From CAWFKW01 sp963816535 (GTDB lineage Bacteria; Bacteroidota; Ignavibacteria; Tepidaquicellales; OLB5): a stretch of DNA of 64,000 nt. The notes under the pieces were generated by a model. It saw only the letters and a program-made list of their open reading frames with translations, was not told the origin of the DNA and did not search any database. Position 1 is the stretch's first letter, and every line of letters starts with the position of its first letter. Location: positions 678,373-742,372 of the forward strand of contig CAWFKW010000006.1 in the NCBI GenBank assembly GCA_963816535.1, given 5' to 3'. Both the position numbers and the translations under genes were made by a program. This document shows, piece by piece, positions 8,027 to 17,103 of this stretch.

Positions 8027-9349
8027 TTATTCTATACCATATTCTTTTAGTTTTCTGTAGAGTGTTGCAGCGCCTATACCGAGTTTTTTTGCAGCAAGAG
8101 TTTTGTTATTGTTAGATTCGCTGTAGACCTTGAGAATATATTCTTTTTCGAGCTTATCTAATGTCACATCCTTATCCACCTTAAGATCAGTGTGAACGTC
8201 AAAATACTCTTCAGGAAGCAGATCAACGGTAAGGGTATCTGTGTCGGCAAGAATCATAGCCCGTTCAATAACATTCTTAAGTTCGCGGATGTTGCCCGGC
8301 CAATCATAATCATTTAGTTTCTCTATGAACTCATCCTTTATTTTGTTCACGTTTTTTTTCAGCTTGGACGAGTTTTTCAGAAAATAATATGCAAGGTCCA
8401 TTATGTCCTCTTTTCTTTCTCTGAGCGGAGGAAGCGGTATAGTGAACGAATTGAGCCGGTAAAACAGGTCTTTTCTGTAAGCGCCCGACTCAATTTCATC
8501 TTCCAGGTCTTTGTTGGTGGCCGAAATTATCCTTATGTCTAAACTGATTTCTTTTGTATCGCCCACTTTGTTAAACTTATTTGTTTCAAGAAATCTTAAA
8601 AGCTTTGATTGCGTTTCAAGGCTCATATCTCCAACTTCATCCAGAAATAAGGTTCCTCCCGCAGCTTCCTCAAAAAAACCTTTCTTATCTTTTATGGCTC
8701 CAGTAAACGCGCCTTTAACGTAACCGAACAATTCTGATTCCTGCAGATCTTTCGGAATAGCGCTGCAATTAATTGCAACAAACGGCTTATCTTTTCTAGA
8801 GCTCGAGCCGTGTATAAGCTGCGCAAAGAGCTCTTTGCCCGTCCCTGTTTCGCCGGTGAGCAGAACGGTAGAATCAGTTGCCGCCACTTTTTGAGCGTGC
8901 CCGATAGCCTGTTTGACGGCCGGGGATTTTGTAATGATTTTGGTCCCGCCGCGGGGTCCGGGAAAATCTTTTCGCGAACTCAACGCAATTTTTTCCAGCG
9001 CATTCTTAACGCTCAGTATTACGTCGCTGCCGTCACCGCCTTTTACAATATAATCAAACGCTCCGTTCTTCATAGCGTTAACGCCGTCCTGAATGTTTCC
9101 GTATGCTGTGATCACAATTATTTCCATCAGCGGGTATCTGTTCTTCGATGATTTGACTAAAGCCAAGCCGTTGCCATCCGGAAGCTTTACGTCGGTAATT
9201 AATACTTCATATGAATTACTTTCAAGCTTTCTGATACCTTCTGCGGCATTTTCGGCGGTATCGACTTTAAAGCCTTCAAGCCCAAGAATTTTAGCCAGAA
9301 GATTCTTGATATTCGGTTCGTCGTCAATTAATAATATTCTTTCATTCAT
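8027..9349 (-). CDS. Sigma-54-dependent NtrC-family response regulator (predicted kdp activator)
   Basis: The protein has an N-terminal receiver domain (acidic pair near residues 9-10, phospho-acceptor Asp53 in LITDVKLPDG). A central AAA+ sigma-54 activation domain follows, with Walker A GETGTGKE, the sigma-contact loop GAFTGA and a Walker B FLDEV. A Fis-type helix-turn-helix ends it (KTLAAKKLGIGAATLYRKLK). About 440 residues is normal for the class. A TTG lies three bases earlier, but the ATG at 9349 is preferred. The gene is immediately upstream of the sigma-54 promoter of kdp and in the same direction. This suggests that it replaces the OmpR-type KdpE as the response regulator, probably phosphorylated by the kinase that starts at 113. 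Function as activator is strong by family; the target is inferred. Confidence 0.93.
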   Translation of the reverse strand: MNERILLIDDEPNIKNLLAKILGLEGFKVDTAENAAEGIRKLESNSYEVLITDVKLPDGNGLALVKSSKNRYPLMEIIVITAYGNIQDGVNAMKNGAFDYIVKGGDGSDVILSVKNALEKIALSSRKDFPGPRGGTKIITKSPAVKQAIGHAQKVAATDSTVLLTGETGTGKELFAQLIHGSSSRKDKPFVAINCSAIPKDLQESELFGYVKGAFTGAIKDKKGFFEEAAGGTLFLDEVGDMSLETQSKLLRFLETNKFNKVGDTKEISLDIRIISATNKDLEDEIESGAYRKDLFYRLNSFTIPLPPLRERKEDIMDLAYYFLKNSSKLKKNVNKIKDEFIEKLNDYDWPGNIRELKNVIERAMILADTDTLTVDLLPEEYFDVHTDLKVDKDVTLDKLEKEYILKVYSESNNNKTLAAKKLGIGAATLYRKLKEYGIE

Positions 9350-9460
9350 CAATTCAAAATAGCGTTAAAATAACATTTTATAAATTCGAAAAAGAAGAGG
9401 ACATTGGGATTTCTTAATCAATTTTATACAGTTAACATACCTTCATGAAAGATTTATTGT

Positions 9461-9468
9461 TAAATTTG
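9461..9468 (+). promoter_or_regulatory. Possible -7 element of the gnd-zwf-pgl promoter
   Basis: TAAATTTG fits the TAnnTTTG word of Bacteroidota promoters and lies 32 bases before the gnd start. No convincing -33 TTTG partner was seen at the right distance, so this is a weak call. Confidence 0.3.
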
Positions 9469-9499
9469 TAGATTGTCATCATAATTTAAGGAGGAATCA

Positions 9500-10396
9500 A
9501 TGAAAATCGGGTTTATAGGGCTTGGCAGAATGGGCGGTTACATGGTTGAGCGTTTACTGAAAGACGGCCATGAAGTAGTTGTTTTTAACCTCACTAAGCC
9601 TGAAATTGCTGAAGCTGTTAAAAAGGGAGCAGTGGGGGCTGAATCGGTGCAGGATTTGGCGCAAAAACTCTCAGGCAGAAAAGCCGTGTGGTTAATGGTG
9701 CCAGCAGGCGTGCCTGTAGATGAAAATATTGATAGGCTTTTGAAAGCGATGAATAAAGGCGACATAATTATAGATGGCGGAAATTCATACTGGAAAGATA
9801 CTGTAGCGCGGGGGAAGAGGATTTCTGAAAACGGAATGCATTATGTTGATTGCGGCACAAGCGGCGGAATCTGGGGACTCGAAAACGGATACAGCTTAAT
9901 GACAGGAGGCGATAAAGAAGCGGTGGATTTTGTCTATCCCATATTCAAATCGCTGGCGCCTCCGGGAGGATACACTTATTGCGGTGAAAGCGGCGCAGGG
10001 CATTTTGTCAAGATGGTGCATAACGGAATTGAGTACGGGATGATGCAGTCATTTGCAGAGGGATTCGAGATATTGCAAAAGTCGCAGTATAACATAGACG
10101 TAAAGGCGGTTGCAAGCGGATGGCGTTACGCAAGCGTAGTCCGTTCGTGGCTGCTTGAGTTAGCTGTGCGCGCATTTGAACAGGATCCGGGACTGAAAGA
10201 TATTAAAGGATATGTTGTAGACAGCGGAGAAGGGAAATGGACGGTTGAGGCAGCGCTTGAGCTAAACGTGCCGGCGCACATAATTACCGGTTCATTGTTT
10301 AACCGTTTCCAGTCGCGCGACGAGGATTCGTTTGCCAACAAAGTGCTGGCTGCGCTAAGAAACCAATTTGGCGGGCATCCCGTTGTTAAAGAGTGA
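9500..10396 (+). CDS. gnd: 6-phosphogluconate dehydrogenase, decarboxylating (short form)
   Basis: The enzyme oxidises 6-phosphogluconate to ribulose 5-phosphate and CO2. The 298-residue chain starts with the Rossmann motif GFIGLGRMGGYM. It carries the signature IIDGGNSYWKDT, the substrate loop CGTSGGIWGLENGYSLMTGG and the catalytic KMVHNGIEYGMMQ stretch. It is the short GntZ/YqeC-like form (about 300 residues), not the 470-residue E. coli type. AAGGAGGAATCA before the ATG is an excellent ribosome-binding site. It is the first gene of a gnd-zwf-pgl operon covering the oxidative pentose phosphate branch. Confidence 0.96.
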   Translation: MKIGFIGLGRMGGYMVERLLKDGHEVVVFNLTKPEIAEAVKKGAVGAESVQDLAQKLSGRKAVWLMVPAGVPVDENIDRLLKAMNKGDIIIDGGNSYWKDTVARGKRISENGMHYVDCGTSGGIWGLENGYSLMTGGDKEAVDFVYPIFKSLAPPGGYTYCGESGAGHFVKMVHNGIEYGMMQSFAEGFEILQKSQYNIDVKAVASGWRYASVVRSWLLELAVRAFEQDPGLKDIKGYVVDSGEGKWTVEAALELNVPAHIITGSLFNRFQSRDEDSFANKVLAALRNQFGGHPVVKE

Positions 10397-10412
10397 AGGA
10401 AATAAAATAATA

Positions 10413-11933
10413 ATGGAAAAACCACAGAACTGTATTATTGTAATATTCGGCGCTTCGGGAGATCTGACCAAACGGATGTTAATGCCTGCGCTTTTTGAAT
10501 TATATAGACAAAAGCTGCTTCCTGAAAAATTTGCCGTTCTCGGTATTGCGCGTTCAGAATCTACTGACGACAGTTTCAGAAAAGATATGCGCAACGCAAT
10601 TGAATTTTCGGTCAAAACTGCGGAAGATGCTCAGCTGGATGATTTTCTCAATAAAATATTTTACTCAAGCCTTGATTTTAATTCTATAGATGGCTTTAAA
10701 CAAATTGCCAACCGGCTTGAAAATCTTGATAATACATGCGGAAAGAATTGCAACTATATTTTTTATCTTGCAACGCCGCCAAATATGTTCGAAGTTATCG
10801 CCGGTAACCTGGGAATAGCCGGGCTCAATAAAGCCGAACATGGATACAGAAGGATAGTAGTGGAAAAGCCGTTTGGTTACGACCTTGATTCAGCTAAAAT
10901 TTTGAACAGCAAGCTTCATTCTGTTTTTCAGGAGGATGAGATTTACCGAATTGACCATTATCTCGGTAAGGAAACAGTGCAGAACATTTTTGTCACCAGG
11001 TTTTCAAACGGGATATTTGAGCCTATCTGGAACAGGAATTACGTTCATCACGTTGAAATAACCTCGGCTGAGAGCATTGGGGTTGAAAACAGGGGAGGCT
11101 ACTACGACGGGGCGGGCGCGCTGAGAGACATGGTACAAAACCATTTGATGCAGATAGTCGGATTTATTGCGCTTGAGCCGCCGTCATCTTTCGAGGCAAA
11201 TGCAATAAGAAATGAACAGCTGAAAGTATTGGAATCGCTTAGGCCGATGAAAGAGAAAGATGTTGAAAAGAATGTTATAAGGGGCCAATACATGGCCTCT
11301 ACTATAAAAGGAGAAAGAGTAAAAGGCTACAGGGAAGAAAGCCAGGTGAACCCGGATTCAAGAACCGCGACATTTGTAGCTATGAAGTTTTATATCGATA
11401 ACTGGCGCTGGGGAGGAGTCCCGTTTTACATAAAAACAGGGAAACGGCTTCCAACCAGGGTTACCGAAGCGGTCATTCATTTTAAACCGACGCCGCATGC
11501 TATATTCAGCCGGATCAAAAGGGAGCATCCGGGGAATCAGTTTGTAATCAGGATACAGCCCGATGAAGGCATTTTGCTGAAATTCGGTATGAAAGTACCC
11601 GGGTCTGGTTATGAAGTGCAGAATGTGAACATGGAATTCCATTACAGCGACCTTTCCAACGTTCACATACCGGAAGCGTACGAAAGGCTTCTGCATGATT
11701 GTATGATAGGCGACGCTACGCTATTTGCCAGGGCAGACGCTGTTGAGGCTGCATGGGAATTTGTTCAGCCGATACAGAAAGCATGGGAAAAGAATCCAAA
11801 GATAAAAGTGTATGGGTATCCCGCTGGTACCTGGGGCCCGGATAATGCAGACGACCTGATAGAAGGGGACGGCTCAACATGGCGTTACCCGTGTAAAAAT
11901 CTTGCCGACGACGGAATTTACTGCGAACTATAA
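10413..11933 (+). CDS. zwf: Glucose-6-phosphate 1-dehydrogenase
   Basis: This is the entry enzyme of the oxidative pentose phosphate pathway, making 6-phosphogluconolactone and NAD(P)H. The nucleotide motif FGASGDLTKRMLMPALFEL is at the N-terminus, the active-site signature RIDHYLGKETVQN lies mid-protein, and the FYIKTGKRLPTR block follows. The ATG at 10413 is chosen because the family starts just before this nucleotide fold; a frame extending 15 codons upstream would overlap gnd. About 506 residues is normal. It sits 16 bases after gnd and 12 bases before pgl. Confidence 0.97.
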   Translation: MEKPQNCIIVIFGASGDLTKRMLMPALFELYRQKLLPEKFAVLGIARSESTDDSFRKDMRNAIEFSVKTAEDAQLDDFLNKIFYSSLDFNSIDGFKQIANRLENLDNTCGKNCNYIFYLATPPNMFEVIAGNLGIAGLNKAEHGYRRIVVEKPFGYDLDSAKILNSKLHSVFQEDEIYRIDHYLGKETVQNIFVTRFSNGIFEPIWNRNYVHHVEITSAESIGVENRGGYYDGAGALRDMVQNHLMQIVGFIALEPPSSFEANAIRNEQLKVLESLRPMKEKDVEKNVIRGQYMASTIKGERVKGYREESQVNPDSRTATFVAMKFYIDNWRWGGVPFYIKTGKRLPTRVTEAVIHFKPTPHAIFSRIKREHPGNQFVIRIQPDEGILLKFGMKVPGSGYEVQNVNMEFHYSDLSNVHIPEAYERLLHDCMIGDATLFARADAVEAAWEFVQPIQKAWEKNPKIKVYGYPAGTWGPDNADDLIEGDGSTWRYPCKNLADDGIYCEL

Positions 11934-11945
11934 ATGTATTAATAA

Positions 11946-12680
11946 ATGTCAGAGCCCGTAATTAAAATACACGAAAATTCATTTGAGCTGGCTGCGGCGT
12001 GCGCAGGTGAATTTTATTCAACTGTAAAATCATATACAGACAATTCAAAGAAAATTAACATTGCGCTTTCCGGAGGGAATACGCCCAAATTATTATTTGA
12101 TTCTATAGCTGCAAATTACGGGAATAAAATTGACTGGGATCGCGTGAACATTTTCTGGGTTGACGAGAGATGCGTTCCGCCGGGAGATGCTGATAGTAAT
12201 TACGGAATGACAAAACGCCATTTGCTGGATAAGATTAGAGTCCCGGAATCCAACATACACAGGATAAAAGGCGAAGAGGACCCTCCGGCAGAAGCGGTGA
12301 GATATTCCGTTGAAATAATGAGCATAGTTAAATCCGTTAACGATCTTCCGCGTTTTGATCTGACATTGCTGGGCATCGGCCCGGACGGTCATACCGCGTC
12401 TTTGTTTCCGGACCATATTGAACCTTTGAATCTTGAAGAAGTCTGCAAAGTTTCCATTCAGCCTTTAACTGGACAAAAAAGAATAACGTTAACTGAATCC
12501 GCAATCAATAATTCGGCGCTAATTTATTTCCTTGTTTCCGGAAGCGGGAAATCGAAAATAGTATCCGGCGTATCAAATCGTTATCCCGAAGCCGCCGGCT
12601 ACCCGGCGTTCCATATAATACCCACCGATGGCAAAGTGACGTGGTTCCTCGATAAAGCCGCAGCAGAATTGTTAAGCTAA
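11946..12680 (+). CDS. pgl: 6-phosphogluconolactonase
   Basis: The enzyme hydrolyses 6-phosphogluconolactone, the product of the upstream zwf gene. The 244-residue protein shows the sugar-phosphate isomerase-like fold motifs of the DevB/SOL family: IALSGGNTPKLLFD near residue 42, WVDERCVPPGDADSNYGM, and LLGIGPDGHTASLFPD. It is the third gene of gnd-zwf-pgl, with a short 12-base spacer. The region after the stop (12681-12817) holds no clear terminator. Confidence 0.96.
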   Translation: MSEPVIKIHENSFELAAACAGEFYSTVKSYTDNSKKINIALSGGNTPKLLFDSIAANYGNKIDWDRVNIFWVDERCVPPGDADSNYGMTKRHLLDKIRVPESNIHRIKGEEDPPAEAVRYSVEIMSIVKSVNDLPRFDLTLLGIGPDGHTASLFPDHIEPLNLEEVCKVSIQPLTGQKRITLTESAINNSALIYFLVSGSGKSKIVSGVSNRYPEAAGYPAFHIIPTDGKVTWFLDKAAAELLS

Positions 12681-12817
12681 CCTATATATTGTTTTATTTC
12701 TTGAATTTGACATAATTCGTATTTAAGTTACCCTGATATTAGCGGCTCTTCTTCATCATTCGCCGGATTATTTAAGCGGCAGTCCAGCCGCGAGCGCAAA
12801 ACATAATTGATTGCCTA

Positions 12818-13597
12818 TTGAAAAAACTTTTTTTTAATTTTCTTCAGGGCCGCTGCGGGCGGGCGGGCGCGGCTGTATGCCTTTTACTATTACTATTCTC
12901 AGTGAATTCTCTGCATTCGCAGGGTAAATACGAACTTAATGTTGCGGTGGGTTATTCTATGCCTAGATATGAAGCGTACGGAAATGACGTTACATTTGAC
13001 CCATTGCTTATTAGAGTCTATGTAGGCGGAAGACGAATAATTAATTCCAGCGATCTGGGTACAACGTACGGCTTTGGCATCAATGTTTCCGGCAACATGA
13101 AGTTGTTTAAAACTGATTACGTAAAAGTTCTTGGAAGCATCGGCTTTACGCAGCTTGCAAGCAAATACGAGGTCGCCAGTGAAAATAACAGTTTTTATGG
13201 CGTCAGGCTCTATTTGTTTTCTATAGGAGCGGGCCTGCAGGTGAACCCGATCGGCATTCACAGGTTTTATCCGTCTGTTGTGGGGCAGTTCAGGTTTAAT
13301 GAGGTGGGAGGCGAGAGTTACCATTTTGCAGGATTGGATTTTTTTGTAGCGACGCCAAGATTCGGCTATTCAACGGGCCTTGATATGAATTACAAGTTCA
13401 GCTCAAAAGTAGGTATGTCGCTTGGTATGCGGTACAATTACGATAACTGGCTTAACAAACAGACGGCGGTAACCGATTATCATGACGACCATGTCATTAA
13501 TTTCAGCGATGAGCCTAGCGCCGCCAACGGCCTGGACCATGTGAGGAGAATTGTTTACGTCAGCATTTTGACGGGAATTAACATATACTTCAAATGA
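12818..13597 (+). CDS. Outer-membrane beta-barrel protein, partner of a DUF2279-like gene (copy 1)
   Basis: This 259-residue protein begins at a TTG. It has a signal peptide (basic MKKLFFNFLQGR, hydrophobic AAVCLLLLLFSV, cleavage near LHSQGK), then repeated amphipathic strands rich in Gly, Tyr and Phe, ending in a terminal aromatic/basic strand (GINIYFK). This is typical of small 8-12 strand barrels of unknown role. Its stop overlaps the start of the next gene (ATGA), so the two are coupled. A second barrel/DUF2279 pair is at 44822-46627. Specific function is unknown. Confidence 0.6.
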   Translation: MKKLFFNFLQGRCGRAGAAVCLLLLLFSVNSLHSQGKYELNVAVGYSMPRYEAYGNDVTFDPLLIRVYVGGRRIINSSDLGTTYGFGINVSGNMKLFKTDYVKVLGSIGFTQLASKYEVASENNSFYGVRLYLFSIGAGLQVNPIGIHRFYPSVVGQFRFNEVGGESYHFAGLDFFVATPRFGYSTGLDMNYKFSSKVGMSLGMRYNYDNWLNKQTAVTDYHDDHVINFSDEPSAANGLDHVRRIVYVSILTGINIYFK

Positions 13598-14607
13598 ACC
13601 GCGTCGCGATTGCAAAAATATCAATTGTATTTTCTTTGTTGTTCCTTTCTGCGCATTCATTTTCACAGGACGCTAAAGATAACAAATTGGATCTCGGAAC
13701 AGTCAAACTCTCCTGTCTGAAAAATCCAGGCGAAAAGAACTTGTTCCTGATGAGCGGGCGCAGTTTTGATGATTTATTGATAGATTCGTTAAGGCCTGCA
13801 AAAGATGAGAAAATAAAGAGTGAAAAGAAAACGAAATTTCATCCTGTCAGGTTTTCAATTGTTGCGGGCGGATTATTTACGGCATGGCTGGGAATGCACA
13901 TTTACTACAGCAACACTTGGTGGAAAGACAGGGCGCACTATTTTAAATTCGCAGAAGATCCGTATTATGCACGCGACGTTGATAAGCTCTCGCATATTTA
14001 TACGGCAAACTTAATAAGCGTTTCAAGCGCGAAATTTTATGAATGGTCGGGTATGAACCCAACTCTTGCGCTGGTTGTAGGGTCATCAAGCGCGATAGCA
14101 TACGAAACATATATAGAAATAAACGACGGGCTTTCTCCCAACTGGGGATATGACTGGGGCGACATGGCCGGAAATTTTATCGGGGCTCTTTTTCCAATTG
14201 CGCAGCGCTTTGTAAAACCTCTCAGAAGCTTTAATATTAAATGGAGCTTCGAGCCGAGCTGGATAAACAAGAAACTAAGGAATTACCCTGACCTGCTGGA
14301 TGATTACACCAGTATGAAATTCTGGTTAACTATAAGCCCTCATGACTTGCTTCCGAAGAAAATCGCCAGGTATTATCCAGCATTCCTTGGCTTCGGACTT
14401 GGTATAAATCTTCAAAATGCAAGCCATGCAACCGGAGCGACCAATGCGTACAGAGAGTATTACCTCGCATTCGATATAGATGTGACTAAGCTGCCGGGCA
14501 ACACTGAATTCCTGAAGAAGATGAAAGAAGTTTTGAATTTTTATCACATACCAATGCCAGGCGTAAAGCTTTATAAAAATACAATCTGGTACGGGCTTCT
14601 TTTCTGA
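13594..14607 (+). CDS. DUF2279-like membrane-associated protein (copy 1)
   Basis: The 337-residue protein has an N-terminal signal or anchor (residues 5-24) and, after about 85 residues, a conserved block with membrane-like helices. The block contains DKLSHIY, EWSGMNPTLALVVGSSSAIA, EINDGLSPNWGYDWGDMAGN and a final KW-x-P region. The same landmarks occur in the same order in the gene at 45680-46627 (MDKLGH, IEIEDGFAKEWGYSPGDEIAN), so the two are paralogues. It resembles the DUF2279 family of envelope proteins with no known function. It overlaps the upstream barrel gene by four bases. Confidence 0.6.
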   Translation: MNRVAIAKISIVFSLLFLSAHSFSQDAKDNKLDLGTVKLSCLKNPGEKNLFLMSGRSFDDLLIDSLRPAKDEKIKSEKKTKFHPVRFSIVAGGLFTAWLGMHIYYSNTWWKDRAHYFKFAEDPYYARDVDKLSHIYTANLISVSSAKFYEWSGMNPTLALVVGSSSAIAYETYIEINDGLSPNWGYDWGDMAGNFIGALFPIAQRFVKPLRSFNIKWSFEPSWINKKLRNYPDLLDDYTSMKFWLTISPHDLLPKKIARYYPAFLGFGLGINLQNASHATGATNAYREYYLAFDIDVTKLPGNTEFLKKMKEVLNFYHIPMPGVKLYKNTIWYGLLF

Positions 14608-14635
14608 CGAAGAATCACGCTTATTTCCTATCTAT

Positions 14636-15736
14636 ATGAATATTATCAAAACAACTCGGAAATATGAAGCATGGTTAGCGGCCCAAACCAAGGTAGTTAA
14701 TTCCGAGCTTGACCTGAAACACAGGAGCATGGCTGAAAATCCGTTCTCATTCTTCAGGGCGGCTTTTTACAGGTGGATACAGCAATTTAATAAGGTCTGC
14801 AAAAGTGAAGCTTCGGCTCCATATGTATTAGGCGTTGGCGACCTGCATGTTGAGAATTTCGGAACATGGCGCGATGTTGAGGGACGCCTTATCTGGGGAA
14901 TAAACGACTTTGATGAAGCATACTGGCTGCCTTACACTAACGATATTATAAGGCTTACTGCAAGCGCTCACCTTGCGATAAACGAAAATCATCTGAAGAT
15001 CCAGAAGAATGATGCATGTGAATCAATTCTTAAAGGGTATACAGATGGATTATCGGCCGGAGGCTGCGCTTACGTGCTTGGAGACAGGCATAAATGGCTT
15101 CACGACACAGCAACTTACAGGCTGAAAGATCCGGTAAAATTCTGGGATAAGTTGAACAGCTTCAAAGAAATTAAAGAGGGCGGCCAAAACGAAATCGTAA
15201 AAACTCTTTTGAAAAGTATGCCGGGTTACGTCGGGGATTATAAAGTTCTGAAAAGGATCGCAGGGCTGGGGAGCCTTGGCAGGCAAAGATTTGTTGTTGT
15301 CGGCCAATGGGAAGGCGGCCAAATAGCGCGGGAAGCCAAGGCATCTGCCCCTTCCTCATACGTTTTTGCGGATGATGAATTGCCGGACGATACTTTTTAC
15401 GAAGCGATAATTAACGGCTCGGTAAGATGCAAGGACCCTTTCCTTATACTAAAGAGAAGATGGATAATTCACAGGCTGGCGCCGGACTGTTCGCGCATAG
15501 AATTAGAATCGCTGCCTGCCGAACACGACGAGCAGAAATTACTATATGCCATGGGCTGGGAAACTGCAAATGTACATCTTGGAAGCAAGAAGGCTCTAAA
15601 AGCGGTGAAAAAAGACCTGGCAGGTCGCGAAAAACACTGGCTTCATAAGGCTGCGGAGAGCATGCTTGACGCGATGGAAAGCGACTACAATGAATGGAAA
15701 AATGAATTTGACAAGTATCCCAAGAGCGCCAAATGA
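14636..15736 (+). CDS. DUF2252 family protein
   Basis: This is a 366-residue soluble protein with the hallmarks of DUF2252: the N-terminal MAENPFSFFRAAFYRW, then GVGDLHVENFG and WGINDFDEAYWLPYTNDIIR. These are kinase-like (aminoglycoside phosphotransferase fold) HxxN and DFD motifs, suggesting a phosphotransferase ancestry. It is shorter than most members (over 400). Biochemical role is unknown. It follows the DUF2279-like gene by 28 bases and may share its transcript. It converges on the next gene with an 11-base gap. Confidence 0.8.
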   Translation: MNIIKTTRKYEAWLAAQTKVVNSELDLKHRSMAENPFSFFRAAFYRWIQQFNKVCKSEASAPYVLGVGDLHVENFGTWRDVEGRLIWGINDFDEAYWLPYTNDIIRLTASAHLAINENHLKIQKNDACESILKGYTDGLSAGGCAYVLGDRHKWLHDTATYRLKDPVKFWDKLNSFKEIKEGGQNEIVKTLLKSMPGYVGDYKVLKRIAGLGSLGRQRFVVVGQWEGGQIAREAKASAPSSYVFADDELPDDTFYEAIINGSVRCKDPFLILKRRWIIHRLAPDCSRIELESLPAEHDEQKLLYAMGWETANVHLGSKKALKAVKKDLAGREKHWLHKAAESMLDAMESDYNEWKNEFDKYPKSAK

Positions 15737-15747
15737 CGGGAGCTTTA

Positions 15748-17103
15748 TCAGCTTGCGTTTAGCTGAACTTCTTTACAGGCATCCGGCGTGACAAAGGCGC
15801 TGTAATCCGCCTTCCAGTTCCTGGCGGCAATTATCCTCAGCATTTCAATAAGACTGTCAATTTCATCTTTTGTATTAAATATTCCTATAGTCGCTCTTAC
15901 AGCCCCCGGAAGGTCAACATCTTCTCCCATCACAAGTTTCCTTCTCAGTTCGGAAGTGTCATCAAGCCCTAGCAAAAAATGCAGGTACGGGTGCGCGCAA
16001 AAGCAGCCGTTTCTTGTGGCAATCGCCGATTCGTAATTCAAAATATTTGAAACAAGATTATTATCAAGGTCATCCACATTGAATGAAATAACGCCGATCT
16101 TTCGATCCGCCTTTATGCCGCCTAAAACACTGATCCCCTTTATGGTCTCAAATTGCTTTAGGGCATACTCAGTCAATTCCAACTCATGTTCCCTTATATT
16201 ATCCATCCCGACTTCCTGCAGAAACTTAAGCGACTCGGAAAGCGCAATGGCCCCGCCAATATTCGGAGTCCCGCCCTGGTGACGGTCCGGAGATTTGGAA
16301 AACACAGCGTCATCAAGCGTTACATAGATAACGGTTCCGCCGCCCGGGATGTACGGTTCCGCCTGGTCCATCAGGTCTCTTGGCCCGAACAGGAACGCCG
16401 AACCGAACGGCGCGTATGCCTTATGCCCGGCAGCCGCCAGAAAATCGATATGCTCTTCATCGTCGTTCGGCCTAACGTCAATTGCCTTATGAGCAAGCAG
16501 CTGGGCGGCATCTACAAGTATCTTGGCACCATGCAAATGAGCCATCGCGGCAATTTTGTGAATATCGGGCAAATAGCCCGTAACGTTTGAGGCGCCGGTT
16601 ACCGCAACAAGCTTAACGTTGTTCATGGCAAGTTTTACTTCGAGATCTTCCATGTCTATTGAACCGTCCGCCATCAGCCCGAAGTGTATCACTTCAGACC
16701 GTCTTCTGTGCGGCAGGTCGTTTGAATGATGTTCCATAGCCGATACGAGCGTTACTCCTTTTTTATCAGACATTATGCTTGCCGCAGTATCAATAGCCGA
16801 AGTAGTATTTGCGGTAATAATTATGGCGTTTTCCTTATCATCAGCTTTCAGGAAATCAAAAATAACGCCGTAAACATGATCGAAAAGATCGGTCGATATC
16901 AGCGAAAGAAAGTGATGGCCCCTGTGTATGTTAGAATAATAATTTTTGAGGAAGTCGATGTACTTGTTCAAAACTTTCAGGGAAGGATGAGTTGAAGCTC
17001 CATGGTCAAGATAAACAAGATTTTTTAATTCTTCGCTTCCGTATACCTTGAATTTCTTCTGTGTTATTGGAAACTGAGACCGTATATATTCAATATCCAT
17101 CAT
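15748..17103 (-). CDS. Class V aminotransferase / cysteine desulfurase-like PLP enzyme
   Basis: This 451-residue PLP enzyme is related to SufS/CsdA. It shows VYLDHGASTHPS near residue 30, the TANTTSAID phosphate-binding loop, the conserved MEHHSNDLPHRR block, VDAAQLLAHK, the PLP-binding lysine in AAGHKAYAPFG, and a cysteine-bearing loop RNGCFCAHPYLH. Desulfurases use a Cys in that loop to take sulfur from cysteine, so a persulfide-forming role is plausible. The C-terminal 40 residues are longer than in SufS, and no suf or isc genes are adjacent. The exact substrate is therefore open. Confidence 0.8.
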   Translation of the reverse strand: MMDIEYIRSQFPITQKKFKVYGSEELKNLVYLDHGASTHPSLKVLNKYIDFLKNYYSNIHRGHHFLSLISTDLFDHVYGVIFDFLKADDKENAIIITANTTSAIDTAASIMSDKKGVTLVSAMEHHSNDLPHRRRSEVIHFGLMADGSIDMEDLEVKLAMNNVKLVAVTGASNVTGYLPDIHKIAAMAHLHGAKILVDAAQLLAHKAIDVRPNDDEEHIDFLAAAGHKAYAPFGSAFLFGPRDLMDQAEPYIPGGGTVIYVTLDDAVFSKSPDRHQGGTPNIGGAIALSESLKFLQEVGMDNIREHELELTEYALKQFETIKGISVLGGIKADRKIGVISFNVDDLDNNLVSNILNYESAIATRNGCFCAHPYLHFLLGLDDTSELRRKLVMGEDVDLPGAVRATIGIFNTKDEIDSLIEMLRIIAARNWKADYSAFVTPDACKEVQLNAS

